Assembly (NCBI GenBank): GCA_020724205.1
Contig: DYHK01000002.1
Location: 11,649-21,524, forward strand
DNA from: Candidatus Aenigmatarchaeum sp.
Lineage (GTDB): Archaea; Nanobdellota; Nanobdellia; Pacearchaeales; GW2011-AR1
Direction of reading: 5' to 3'
Length of the DNA: 9,876 nt
Shown: positions 1-5,328 of the stretch, in pieces
Layout of the letters: each line of letters begins with the position of its first letter
How positions within the stretch are numbered: the first letter of the stretch is position 1
Made by a program: the position numbers and the translations under genes
The notes under the pieces: model-generated
Told to the model about the DNA's origin: nothing
Databases searched by the model: none
Seen by the model: only the letters and a program-made list of their open reading frames with translations

Positions 1-94
1 CTTTTTTTGCATAGCTATCTTCAAGCTGATCAACTGCCTCGTCCATAGCGCCAATTACTTGTGCTAAAAAATCAATCTCCTCTCTATTAGTCAT
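1..94 (-). CDS. Unidentified protein, N-terminal fragment (runs off the left edge)
   Basis: An ATG at 94-92 opens a frame that stays open to the window edge, giving 31 codons that begin MTNREEIDFLAQVIGAMDEA. The visible part is acidic and has the heptad-like hydrophobic spacing of an amphipathic helix, with no signal peptide or membrane segment. It starts 51 nt after the stop of the pilus ATPase, on the same strand, with a hairpin in between, so it could be the next gene of the operon or the first of a new unit. No clear Shine-Dalgarno motif precedes it. I do not recognise the family from this fragment. It does not look like the start of a TadC/FlaJ platform protein, which might have been expected next to the ATPase, but the fragment is too short to exclude much. 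Confidence 0.6.
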   Translation of the reverse strand, partial: MTNREEIDFLAQVIGAMDEAVDQLEDSYAKK

Positions 95-103
95 TTTAAC
101 TAT

Positions 104-130
104 AATAAAAACACTTTCTGTGTTTTTATT
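104..130 (-). terminator. Hairpin after the pilus ATPase, possible terminator
   Basis: Perfect 11-bp inverted repeat (104-114 and 120-130) around a 5-nt loop. Read on the minus strand, the 3' arm GTGTTTTTATT contains five consecutive T, as expected for a U-rich archaeal termination site. It lies 16 nt after the ATPase stop codon and 10 nt before the next ATG. It could also act as a leader element for that downstream gene. Confidence 0.45.
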
Positions 131-145
131 TGTTTCTTTATAGAA

Positions 146-1675
146 TTACTGAACAACAATACCAAACTGTTTCATAACAGCCTCAGGGTTTTTGTAATAC
201 TCATTAACTATCTTCTGGATCTGGTTGAAGTCAGAAATCTTTCTTCTGTACATTTCATATATAAGCCTTGTTCTTATAAAAAATTCTCTCTGGATCTGCT
301 CATCACTAACTCCAAATCTTCTTTTTATCTTCTCAAATACCTTGCTATCTTTCTTGAAGTAAAACCTATCATCAGCAGGATTCCACACAAAAGGAGTGTT
401 TGTTATAGCAACTCCATTTGGATCCACATTTATTATCTCAACTATTGAGCTTAATCTTCTTGTATGCTCTTTTTTTACAATTGCATGGTTCATAATTGCA
501 ACAGCGTCTAGAGTATTAATAAGTGTCGGAGACAATTCTATAGGTGGGGTCTCAAGTCTCTTAATAACAGTATCAACAGAATCTGCATGCATAGTGCTTA
601 TTGAAGAGTGCCCAGAAGCCATTCCTTGGAATAAAACAAAAGCTTCCTGACCTCTTACCTCTCCAACAATTACATAATCAGGATTCTGTCTGAAAGAATT
701 TTTTAATAACTTAAACAAATCAACCTCTCCAACAGTTCCAGTTCCTATAGCGCTTCTGGAAACACTTGGAAGCCAATTTTCCCTCGGCAAGTTTAATTCT
801 CTGGTATCTTCAATACTTACAACTCTTGCTTCTGGAGGAATAAAAAAAGCAATAGCATTAAGTAAAGTTGTTTTTCCAGAAGAAGTTCCTCCTGCAATTA
901 GTATATTAAGCTTATACTGAACCATTATCCAGAAATATGCAAGCATCTCTGGGCTTAGTGTATTGAACGAAAGTAGTTGTACAGGATTCCAGGGTTGTGC
1001 TGTGAATTTTCTTATTGTAAAAGTAGGTCCCTTACTTGAAATATCTGTTGTGTAAGTTGCATTAACTCTAGATCCATCAGGAAGAGATCCATCAAGTATA
1101 GGTGATGCATAGCTTATGTATCGTCCAGCTCTCTGAGCAAGCTTCTCAACAAAACTTGCAAGTCTATCAATAGAGTCAAATTCAATATTTGTCTTTATGT
1201 TTCTGTATATTCTGTGTACAATATACACTGGAGTATTAACTCCATTGCACTCAATATCCTCAATAAAGTAATCATTAAGAAGAGCATCAATCTCATTCAT
1301 CCCAACAAAATCTCTGTAAAGATAATAAAAAAGCCTCTGATAAAGATCCTCATTGACATTTAAATTAAGCTCGCTTATAAGAAGTTTTGCAGTCTTATCA
1401 AGATATTCAGTAACAGCCTGCTGTGTTTTTTCAACAACAACATTTACATTTATTAGCTCTCCCATTCCCTCTTCAATCTGATTAAGAATGACTCTCTCTT
1501 CTGGAGTTATAAGTGGCTCTTCAATATCATACCTAAGCTCTGATATTTTTTTATCCCAGTATATATGAATAGTAGTATATGGAGATGTTACAGTATATCT
1601 TACATCAACACCTGTTTTATCCTTCACTAGTGGAAGCTGAGGAATCGGAGGACTAGTATCTATATCAATTTTCAT
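146..1675 (-). CDS. Archaeal type IV pilus assembly ATPase (VirB11/GspE/TadA family)
   Basis: Hexameric secretion-type ATPase expected on the cytoplasmic face of the membrane, where ATP hydrolysis drives pilin assembly through a TadC/FlaJ-type platform protein. In 509-aa numbering from the ATG at 1675, the Walker A motif GGTSSGKT is at 262-269, the Asp box EDTRELNLP at 289-297, Walker B DYVIVGEVRG at 333-342 and the His box GHSSISTMHADS at 355-366. Residues up to about 220 form the N-terminal domain. The basic, helical tail from about 440 is typical of archaeal members of COG0630. A GTG three codons upstream is in frame, but it lies inside a perfect Shine-Dalgarno sequence (GGTGAT, 1685-1680), so the ATG at 1675 is preferred. 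The gene follows a pilin cluster by 47 nt and has its own TATA-like element. All catalytic motifs are intact. FlaI of an archaellum is less likely because no archaellum accessory genes are nearby. Confidence 0.95.
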   Translation of the reverse strand: MKIDIDTSPPIPQLPLVKDKTGVDVRYTVTSPYTTIHIYWDKKISELRYDIEEPLITPEERVILNQIEEGMGELINVNVVVEKTQQAVTEYLDKTAKLLISELNLNVNEDLYQRLFYYLYRDFVGMNEIDALLNDYFIEDIECNGVNTPVYIVHRIYRNIKTNIEFDSIDRLASFVEKLAQRAGRYISYASPILDGSLPDGSRVNATYTTDISSKGPTFTIRKFTAQPWNPVQLLSFNTLSPEMLAYFWIMVQYKLNILIAGGTSSGKTTLLNAIAFFIPPEARVVSIEDTRELNLPRENWLPSVSRSAIGTGTVGEVDLFKLLKNSFRQNPDYVIVGEVRGQEAFVLFQGMASGHSSISTMHADSVDTVIKRLETPPIELSPTLINTLDAVAIMNHAIVKKEHTRRLSSIVEIINVDPNGVAITNTPFVWNPADDRFYFKKDSKVFEKIKRRFGVSDEQIQREFFIRTRLIYEMYRRKISDFNQIQKIVNEYYKNPEAVMKQFGIVVQ

Positions 1676-1679
1676 TTTA

Positions 1680-1685
1680 ATCACC
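1680..1685 (-). promoter_or_regulatory. Shine-Dalgarno sequence that fixes the ATPase start
   Basis: GGTGAT matches the core of the anti-Shine-Dalgarno complement (GGAGGTGAT) and sits 4 nt before the ATG at 1675. The upstream in-frame GTG (1684-1682) falls within it, so that GTG is unlikely to be the start. Confidence 0.7.
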
Positions 1686-1709
1686 TTTTCCAGAATAAAG
1701 CAATATTTG

Positions 1710-1718
1710 TATTTAAAA
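1710..1718 (-). promoter_or_regulatory. TATA-like element before the ATPase gene
   Basis: The minus strand reads CTTTTAAATAC around 1710-1719, between the TAG stop of the upstream pilin gene (1725-1723) and the ATPase start. Transcription starting about 25 nt downstream would give a leader of about 15 nt that still contains the GGTGAT ribosome-binding site. It may be an internal promoter giving the ATPase its own expression. AT-richness makes chance occurrence possible. Confidence 0.4.
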
Positions 1719-1722
1719 GTTG

Positions 1723-2283
1723 CTAGTTCTCATACAAATCAATATTAACTAAACTATCAGTTAACTCTATATCTCTTCCTTTATTTTCAACAACTAAATT
1801 ATATGGAGTAGGAGCATTATTGAATCTTTTGATATCTTCTCTTCCAGAATAAGTTAAATTCATCTTATCTGAATAGTCAATGCTGAGTCTTACCCTAAAT
1901 CTGCTTCCGGATTTCTCAGTAAGAACTACCTGGTTTGTTCCTGGAATTTTTACACTATTTCCAAGTTCACTGTATTGGTAGGCACTCTGATCAATAACAA
2001 AAATAATATCATCTCCAGTGCTGTTTACTACAAGCTCTCCCTCATTAATCATAACACTCATAATTCTCTTATTAGCAACTCCTCTTATCTTTACATCTTG
2101 GATGTTATTATCAAGCTCATTTAGCAACTCCACTGTCTTTGAAATTGTAGCTCTATCCTTCTGTTTTTCTATAGCAGGTGTTGCAAATGCAAGAACTGCT
2201 CCAATTATTACTAAACCTATTAGAGTGTAAATAACTGTCTCCACCCATATCTGTGCTCTTTTATTTTTTATTTTACCTAGCAT
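1723..2283 (-). CDS. Type IV pilin-like protein with a Q(+1)/E(+5) class III signal
   Basis: A 186-aa protein with a short basic leader ending NKRA, followed by QIWVE and a hydrophobic helix (about residues 11-35). Cleavage after Ala10 would place Gln at +1 and Glu at +5, the signature of prepilins processed by EppA/PibD-type peptidases. The rest is a soluble, beta-rich-looking ectodomain (about 37-186) without cysteines and with possible N-glycosylation sequons (NST, NLT). The frame is open to an ATG at 2316, but that start adds 11 polar residues ahead of the leader and a 40-nt overlap. The ATG at 2283 gives a normal leader and a 7-nt overlap with the upstream stop (ATGCTAG), so it is preferred. 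Its place just before the assembly ATPase suggests a core pilin. Major versus minor cannot be told from sequence. Confidence 0.85.
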   Translation of the reverse strand: MLGKIKNKRAQIWVETVIYTLIGLVIIGAVLAFATPAIEKQKDRATISKTVELLNELDNNIQDVKIRGVANKRIMSVMINEGELVVNSTGDDIIFVIDQSAYQYSELGNSVKIPGTNQVVLTEKSGSRFRVRLSIDYSDKMNLTYSGREDIKRFNNAPTPYNLVVENKGRDIELTDSLVNIDLYEN

Positions 2284-2753
2284 TTTACAATTTCTGCTTC
2301 GTCTGAAGCCTGACACCTATTATTCTTGAATACAAAACCTACTATTGCTCTATTAGCCTTAATTCCATCAATATAATAAACCTTTTCTCCTCCTGCTTTT
2401 CCAGGAATACTAAGTACCTGACCTAAATTTATTTCAGGATAAATACTTCCGTTTTTTACATTATAGGATTTTGAGTTTATACCATCATCAAGAATAAAAT
2501 AAATTTCATCAGTATTAATATTTCCTCTCTTTATTCTTATAGTTGTATTTTCTTCTCCTACAATATCTCCATAACAAGTGTCTTTTTCAATAATAGTAAG
2601 CATTCCAAGGACATCTAAACAATCATCTCCCTTATCCAGATTATCTCTTGTAAAGTTTATAATTGTAAATGATAGTATGCTTATTGCAGTTATTGTTATG
2701 AGAATTATTAAAACCGTACTTACAATTTCAGAAAGCCCTCTTTTTCCTTTCAT
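2277..2753 (-). CDS. Type IV pilin-like protein with four cysteines
   Basis: A 158-aa protein starting MKGKRGLSEIV with a hydrophobic helix at about 7-34, the archaeal pilin pattern of a K-R-G leader followed by a helix with an early Glu (here at +3 after the Gly). The ectodomain has cysteines at 45, 60, 147 and 158. The first pair lies just after the helix. The second pair lies in the last 12 residues, and the final residue is itself Cys. This suggests disulfides that fasten the C-terminal strand to the base of the domain. The gene starts 20 nt after the stop of the upstream pilin gene and overlaps the next by 7 nt, which indicates one operon. No convincing Shine-Dalgarno motif is visible. 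The pilus role is inferred from the N-terminus and the neighbours; the ectodomain is not a family I can name. Confidence 0.82.
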   Translation of the reverse strand: MKGKRGLSEIVSTVLIILITITAISILSFTIINFTRDNLDKGDDCLDVLGMLTIIEKDTCYGDIVGEENTTIRIKRGNINTDEIYFILDDGINSKSYNVKNGSIYPEINLGQVLSIPGKAGGEKVYYIDGIKANRAIVGFVFKNNRCQASDEAEIVKC

Positions 2754-2773
2754 AACAAATTCATCTTCAGAAT

Positions 2774-3211
2774 TTAAACACTTATTTCTCTCTTATCACA
2801 GATATATGCTACTTCCTGTCCATTTTCTGTTCCCCTCAGTATTGGAGAAATACTTACAATATCTGATGGTACATCAGGAAGACTCTTAGATTCAGAAGGG
2901 GCTAGATTTATTGGCGTATTATACTCAATCACCTCAATTCCCCCACCAGAATCTACCCTCATCTGAATATTATAAACAGGAACTCTGCTCCCAGTGTTAG
3001 TTATACTCAAACTGCCATCATCCTCATAACTTACAGATAAAGAAACATCGTCACATGCAGTGGTGATTGTCTCTCCGAATTTTTCAACACCGCTTTTTAC
3101 AGTAAGCCTTGCCCACATAAAAATTATAAGTCCAAGAACAAGAACTATAGAAACAAGCAAAACCGTCGCAATAACAGGAGATATACCTCTTTTTCCAATT
3201 GGTCTAATCAT
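2774..3211 (-). CDS. Archaeal type IV pilin N-terminal domain protein (PF07790-like)
   Basis: A 145-aa protein with leader MIRPIGKRG, then ISPVIATVLLVSIVLVLG. The RG-(I/L)-SPVIA pattern followed by a long aliphatic helix (about 10-34) is the hallmark of the archaeal pilin/archaellin N-terminal domain family. The ectodomain is short and beta-rich with two cysteines, at 53 and 138, in the same near-helix and near-C-terminus positions as in its neighbours. It is the first gene of the second pilin cluster, after a 349-bp spacer. A TATTTAAATA box is centred about 27 nt before the ATG, so the message may be leaderless. Probably a pilus subunit. A membrane-anchored pseudopilin of a secretion system is the alternative. 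Confidence 0.87.
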   Translation of the reverse strand: MIRPIGKRGISPVIATVLLVSIVLVLGLIIFMWARLTVKSGVEKFGETITTACDDVSLSVSYEDDGSLSITNTGSRVPVYNIQMRVDSGGGIEVIEYNTPINLAPSESKSLPDVPSDIVSISPILRGTENGQEVAYICDKREISV

Positions 3212-3233
3212 GATTATTTAATAATCCATATAT

Positions 3234-3243
3234 TATTTAAATA
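3234..3243 (-). promoter_or_regulatory. TATA box of the second pilin operon
   Basis: TATTTAAATA, preceded on the minus strand by GAAAGC in the BRE position, is centred about 27 nt upstream of the ATG at 3211. In archaea this spacing puts the transcript start at or next to the start codon, which implies a leaderless or nearly leaderless message. The match is good but the background is AT-rich. Confidence 0.6.
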
Positions 3244-3401
3244 GCTTTCTATGTTTGCGAATATAAAATAATTCTAAAGATTATTAGTAATTTAACGTAA
3301 CTAAAATTGAAGAGGTATATAATAATTAATGAAAAGTAAGCAAATATTCAGGGGTTATACTATAATTTTGTTTATTTACTATTAACTTATATAAATGGAA
3401 A

Positions 3402-3419
3402 AATTTCCTTAAGGAAATT
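3402..3419. repeat. Perfect 18-bp palindrome
   Basis: AATTTCCTTAAGGAAATT is fully self-complementary. It lies about 190 nt upstream of the pilin ATG at 3211, on the far side of its TATA box. It could be a binding site for a dimeric regulator. A transcription terminator is less likely because there is no loop and no T-run follows. Confidence 0.5.
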
Positions 3420-3483
3420 CTTAATGGATAGTTAAAATTATTTTTAGTAGATACTCAACAGCTTTCTGTGATTAGGAGTTTCA

Positions 3484-3516
3484 TTCTTAACAACTTAGTA
3501 AAATTTAAAATTTTCT
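3484..3516. repeat. Intergenic repeat, copy A
   Basis: 33 nt that align to 4703-4736 with about 29 of 34 columns identical and one gap. Shared blocks include AACTTAGT and AAATTTTCT. Its right end forms the left arm of the hairpin at 3508-3530. Read on the minus strand, both copies give a hairpin followed by an ACTAAGTT-containing tail. Confidence 0.5.
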
Positions 3517-3530
3517 GAATTAGAAAATTT
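3508..3530 (-). terminator. Terminator-like hairpin after the first pilin pair
   Basis: Perfect 9-bp arms AAATTTTCT (3508-3516) and AGAAAATTT (3522-3530) around GAATT. It begins 31 nt after the stop of the pilin gene ending at 3561 and is followed on the minus strand by T-rich sequence. It coincides with the repeated element shared with the region after the SRP RNA. Confidence 0.45.
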
Positions 3531-3560
3531 ATTTGTTTTAATTAACATTCAGGATTTATC

Positions 3561-4100
3561 TTATCCACAGCCCTGAATTTCCTGCACTATTGCACTATCA
3601 CTGCAAAGAACAATAGAGTCTTTTCTATCACTTGATTTCTTGTCAAATATAAACGGAGTAATCTGTATTTTTAGTATCTTCTCATACTCTCCATATTCAA
3701 ACCTGTCAGTATACTCAAACCCAGGAGACATAGGAGCATTAAAGTAAGTATATCCTTCAGTATCAGTCGCACTCCCTGTTCCAAATATACTTCCACTCCT
3801 GCTCTTTAAGTCATAAATAGGGACAGAATTAACACTTCTATTGGCAATTTTTACATTTACTCCTTCAACGTCAAATAAACCTTTATTTTTAAAAGTTATA
3901 TTTATTATATTTAAATTTTCATCACAAGAGTATTCATTTATTACAAGAGAGACATCTGAAGGGCACTCAATCTTCTCTTTTGGGACATATATCTGAAGCC
4001 AAGTGTATACAATAATACTAAGACTTATAGCAATAACTATTAGCATTACATAAGAAATTATTTCACTCAGACCTTTTTTGTTGTTTTTGATTTTATTCAC
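3561..4100 (-). CDS. Type IV pilin-like protein with four cysteines
   Basis: A 179-aa protein with a basic leader MNKIKNNKKG followed by LSEIISYVMLIVIAISLSII, matching the KKG/LSEI pilin pattern of the gene at 2753. The helix ends near residue 36. The ectodomain has cysteines at 46, 59, 166 and 178 and ends in CG, so the layout closely parallels the 158-aa pilin although the sequences otherwise differ. Translation starts at GTG (4100-4098). No ATG occurs before the membrane helix, and GGAG (4110-4107) sits 6 nt upstream, inside the end of the preceding gene. Only 1 nt separates it from that gene, so the pair is translationally linked. Probably a pilus subunit made together with the 164-aa protein. 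Confidence 0.83.
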   Translation of the reverse strand: MNKIKNNKKGLSEIISYVMLIVIAISLSIIVYTWLQIYVPKEKIECPSDVSLVINEYSCDENLNIINITFKNKGLFDVEGVNVKIANRSVNSVPIYDLKSRSGSIFGTGSATDTEGYTYFNAPMSPGFEYTDRFEYGEYEKILKIQITPFIFDKKSSDRKDSIVLCSDSAIVQEIQGCG

Positions 4101-4101
4101 T

Positions 4102-4596
4102 TTATTCTCCAGTAATTTCTCTTAGGACAAAGAAGAAATTTTGTCCTTCTGCCAGCTTAAATTGATATTTTTGATCAGCTACAATTATTATAATTACTCC
4201 ATCTTCTGGATATTCCAGTCTTCTTATATCTACTTCTCTTGTTTCAACTGTTACTGTTGATCCTCCTATAGATATATCTCCTTCAGCTCTCTGGTAGACA
4301 GCAGCATATATTCCTTCATAATCTCCATATATAAAATAGACATCTGAGTTCTCTCCTATATATTCACCATACTGAGTTGAAAAATTCTGAAGCAGATTAG
4401 CAATATCTTCTGAATTATAAATTCCATAATTAATAACAGATTCGCTTTCAAGATCAAGCTCTTTTGAAAGCTCGTAAATCCTGGTGTTTTCAGTTTTTGT
4501 TATTAACCTGTTTGAAATTCCAGCTAAGCCAAGGATAACCACAATTATTATTACAGCTGCAACAAGAAAGAATTGTCCCTTTTTTTCCATCACCAT
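4102..4596 (-). CDS. Pilin-like membrane-anchored protein (KKGQ class III signal), no cysteines
   Basis: A 164-aa protein with MVMEKKGQFFLVAAVIIIVV at the start. The short KKG leader, Gln at +1 and helix to about residue 29 resemble prepilins, but Glu at +5 is absent (Ala instead). Since Glu+5 helps pilin docking in known systems, this may be a minor or initiating subunit, or a membrane-anchored accessory protein. The ectodomain is acidic, with no cysteine and many Tyr and Ile residues. A TATTTAAA box is centred about 25 nt before the ATG at 4596, which fits leaderless transcription from that codon. A second in-frame ATG lies at 4590. It is the first gene of a two-gene cluster that follows the SRP RNA by about 200 nt. 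Confidence 0.78.
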   Translation of the reverse strand: MVMEKKGQFFLVAAVIIIVVILGLAGISNRLITKTENTRIYELSKELDLESESVINYGIYNSEDIANLLQNFSTQYGEYIGENSDVYFIYGDYEGIYAAVYQRAEGDISIGGSTVTVETREVDIRRLEYPEDGVIIIIVADQKYQFKLAEGQNFFFVLREITGE

Positions 4597-4617
4597 ATCA
4601 AGAGTAAATTAAGTAAG

Positions 4618-4625
4618 TTTAAATA
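4618..4625 (-). promoter_or_regulatory. TATA box of the first pilin cluster
   Basis: The minus strand reads CTTATTTAAACTT, centred about 25 nt upstream of the ATG at 4596. That is the archaeal spacing for a transcript beginning at the start codon. No Shine-Dalgarno motif lies upstream of that ATG, which agrees with a leaderless message. Confidence 0.55.
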
Positions 4626-4702
4626 AGTTATGGGATAATAAACAAGTTTAATCATCTAAAATTATGGCAAGTTAATGATAATATGATTAATTGATAACTA
4701 GC

Positions 4703-4736
4703 TTGTTAATAACTTAGTGAAATGTTTAAATTTTCT
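4703..4736. repeat. Intergenic repeat, copy B
   Basis: Counterpart of the element at 3484-3516 (about 29 of 34 aligned columns identical). It lies about 60-95 nt beyond the SRP RNA 3' end and about 107 nt before the pilin ATG at 4596. Its right part can pair with downstream bases: AAATTTT at 4728-4734 with AAAATTT at 4743-4749, giving a hairpin equivalent to that of copy A. Confidence 0.5.
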
Positions 4737-4761
4737 CCAATAAAAATTTGTTATGAGATAT

Positions 4762-4777
4762 TTAACTTATAAGTTAA
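4762..4777. repeat. Perfect 16-bp palindrome after the SRP RNA
   Basis: TTAACTTATAAGTTAA is fully self-complementary and lies about 22 nt beyond the SRP RNA 3' end. It may belong to the termination region together with the T-rich minus-strand sequence at about 4788-4796, or be a protein-binding site. AT-rich composition raises the chance of coincidence. Confidence 0.4.
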
Positions 4778-4798
4778 TCTTTTAATTGAATAAAATTA

Positions 4799-5058
4799 GC
4801 GTAGACTCGGAGATCTGCCTCCCAAAACCAGACAGCTCCCTTTATTCTTTCTCGGTTCTGCTACCCTATAAGCACCATGTTTCCTGTTTAGGGCTGCTTC
4901 GATCAAGATCTGACCCATTTCGCAAGAGCACGATCGAATAGGACAAAACGTCAACGTCCAAATAAAGACTTGACTGATCCTAAGTCACTCGTCTCCTTGC
5001 AGCCTGCTTAAAGCTCGCGAGCAAATGGCACAGAGCTAACGTGCCGGCCTAGTCTACA
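4799..5058 (-). ncRNA. ffs: Signal recognition particle RNA (archaeal 7S RNA)
   Basis: About 260 nt, clearly richer in GC than its surroundings and with no coding frame. The RNA backbone of SRP, which binds SRP54/SRP19 and directs ribosomes making signal-peptide or membrane proteins to the translocon. The termini pair as archaeal helix 1: GTAGACT (5057-5051) with AGTCTAC (4807-4801). The Alu-type 5' domain follows, with TAGGCC, a GGCAC/GTGCC hairpin and GCTCGCGAGC. CTTTATT and AATAAAG form a long-range helix 5 segment, and GGAC/GTCC lies in the helix 6 position. The diagnostic helix 8 core reads GGGTCAG, then the apical loop, then GAAGCAGCCC, matching the SRP54 binding site. The apical loop is not GGAA (see findings). 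Slightly shorter than the usual archaeal length of about 300 nt. The ends are set from helix 1 and are accurate to a few bases. Confidence 0.88.
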
Positions 5059-5078
5059 TTATTTCCAGAAATCATGTC

Positions 5079-5086
5079 TTTTTAAG
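5079..5086 (-). promoter_or_regulatory. TATA box of the SRP RNA gene
   Basis: The minus strand reads ACTTAAAAAG about 25 nt upstream of the predicted RNA 5' end at 5058, just beyond the stop codon of the 76-aa gene (5098). The position agrees with the helix 1 boundary and suggests that the RNA is transcribed from its own promoter. Confidence 0.55.
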
Positions 5087-5097
5087 TGTTTTGATTA

Positions 5098-5328
5098 TTA
5101 TAATGCAACCTTAAATCTTAATTTTTGTATCTCTCTTAGATCTAAGAAATACTCTCGTACACTAGAATATAAGTGTTTAAATTGCTTACCTTTAAAATCA
5201 TCTTCAAAGATTGGAGATGTTAAAAGAATATACTCATGAAGAACATAGTTCCAGATTAGAGGATCTTCACTTCCATTTAAATTTAAATCACTAAATTCCT
5301 CTTGAAAAATTCTTGATATTTCGCTCAT
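5098..5328 (-). CDS. Small protein of unknown function (76 aa)
   Basis: I do not recognise this protein. It has no signal peptide or membrane helix, so it is probably cytoplasmic. The N-terminal half is acidic (EISRIFQEEFSDLNLNG), the middle is aromatic-rich (LIWNYVLHEYIL), and the C-terminal third is basic and helical (REIQKLRFKVAL). No cysteines. Its ATG overlaps the stop codon of the 1178-aa surface protein (ATGA at 5328-5325), so it is probably translated by coupling from the same message. A soluble partner acting on the short cytoplasmic tail of the surface protein is possible, but this is inference only. Codon use and AT content resemble the neighbours. The frame could be fortuitous, but the exact ATGA overlap and ordinary residue composition argue that it is real. 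Confidence 0.65.
   Translation of the reverse strand: MSEISRIFQEEFSDLNLNGSEDPLIWNYVLHEYILLTSPIFEDDFKGKQFKHLYSSVREYFLDLREIQKLRFKVAL

Larger units (their letters stand above)
3212..3560. other. 349-bp AT-rich intergenic region between the two pilin clusters
   Basis: No reading frame of useful length on either strand. From right to left it holds a terminator-like hairpin (3508-3530), a copy of a repeated element (3484-3516), a perfect 18-bp palindrome (3402-3419) and the TATA box of the pilin gene starting at 3211. An 11-mer AGCTTTCTRTG appears at 3243-3253 and again at 3460-3470. The copy at 3243 abuts the TATA box at the BRE position. Confidence 0.6.

Noticed and set aside
396..650. Plus-strand open frame of 84 codons inside the ATPase gene
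   Set aside because: It is antisense to the intact Walker B and His box coding region and has no recognisable features. The other plus-strand frames at 2018-2230, 2578-2889 and 7036-7305 were dismissed on the same grounds.
2284..2316. Upstream ATG adding 11 residues to the 186-aa pilin
   Set aside because: It would put an atypical polar, cysteine-containing extension before the class III leader and a 40-nt overlap with the previous gene. The start at 2283 gives a canonical short leader.
3455..3484. Nine-codon mini-frame MKLLITESC with a TATA-like element about 24 nt upstream
   Set aside because: Too short to support, it overlaps the repeated intergenic element, and AT-rich spacers produce such frames easily.
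4590..4655. 21-codon hydrophobic frame (starts MIKLVYYPIT) just upstream of the 164-aa pilin
   Set aside because: It contains the TATA box of the pilin gene and overlaps its start. The hydrophobicity follows from TTA/ATT-rich DNA, and no ribosome-binding site is visible.
4799..5058. RNase P RNA or tmRNA as alternative identity of the GC-rich RNA
   Set aside because: RNase P P4-type conserved motifs and a tmRNA tag frame are not visible, while the helix 8 core and terminal helix 1 pairing are specific to archaeal SRP RNA.
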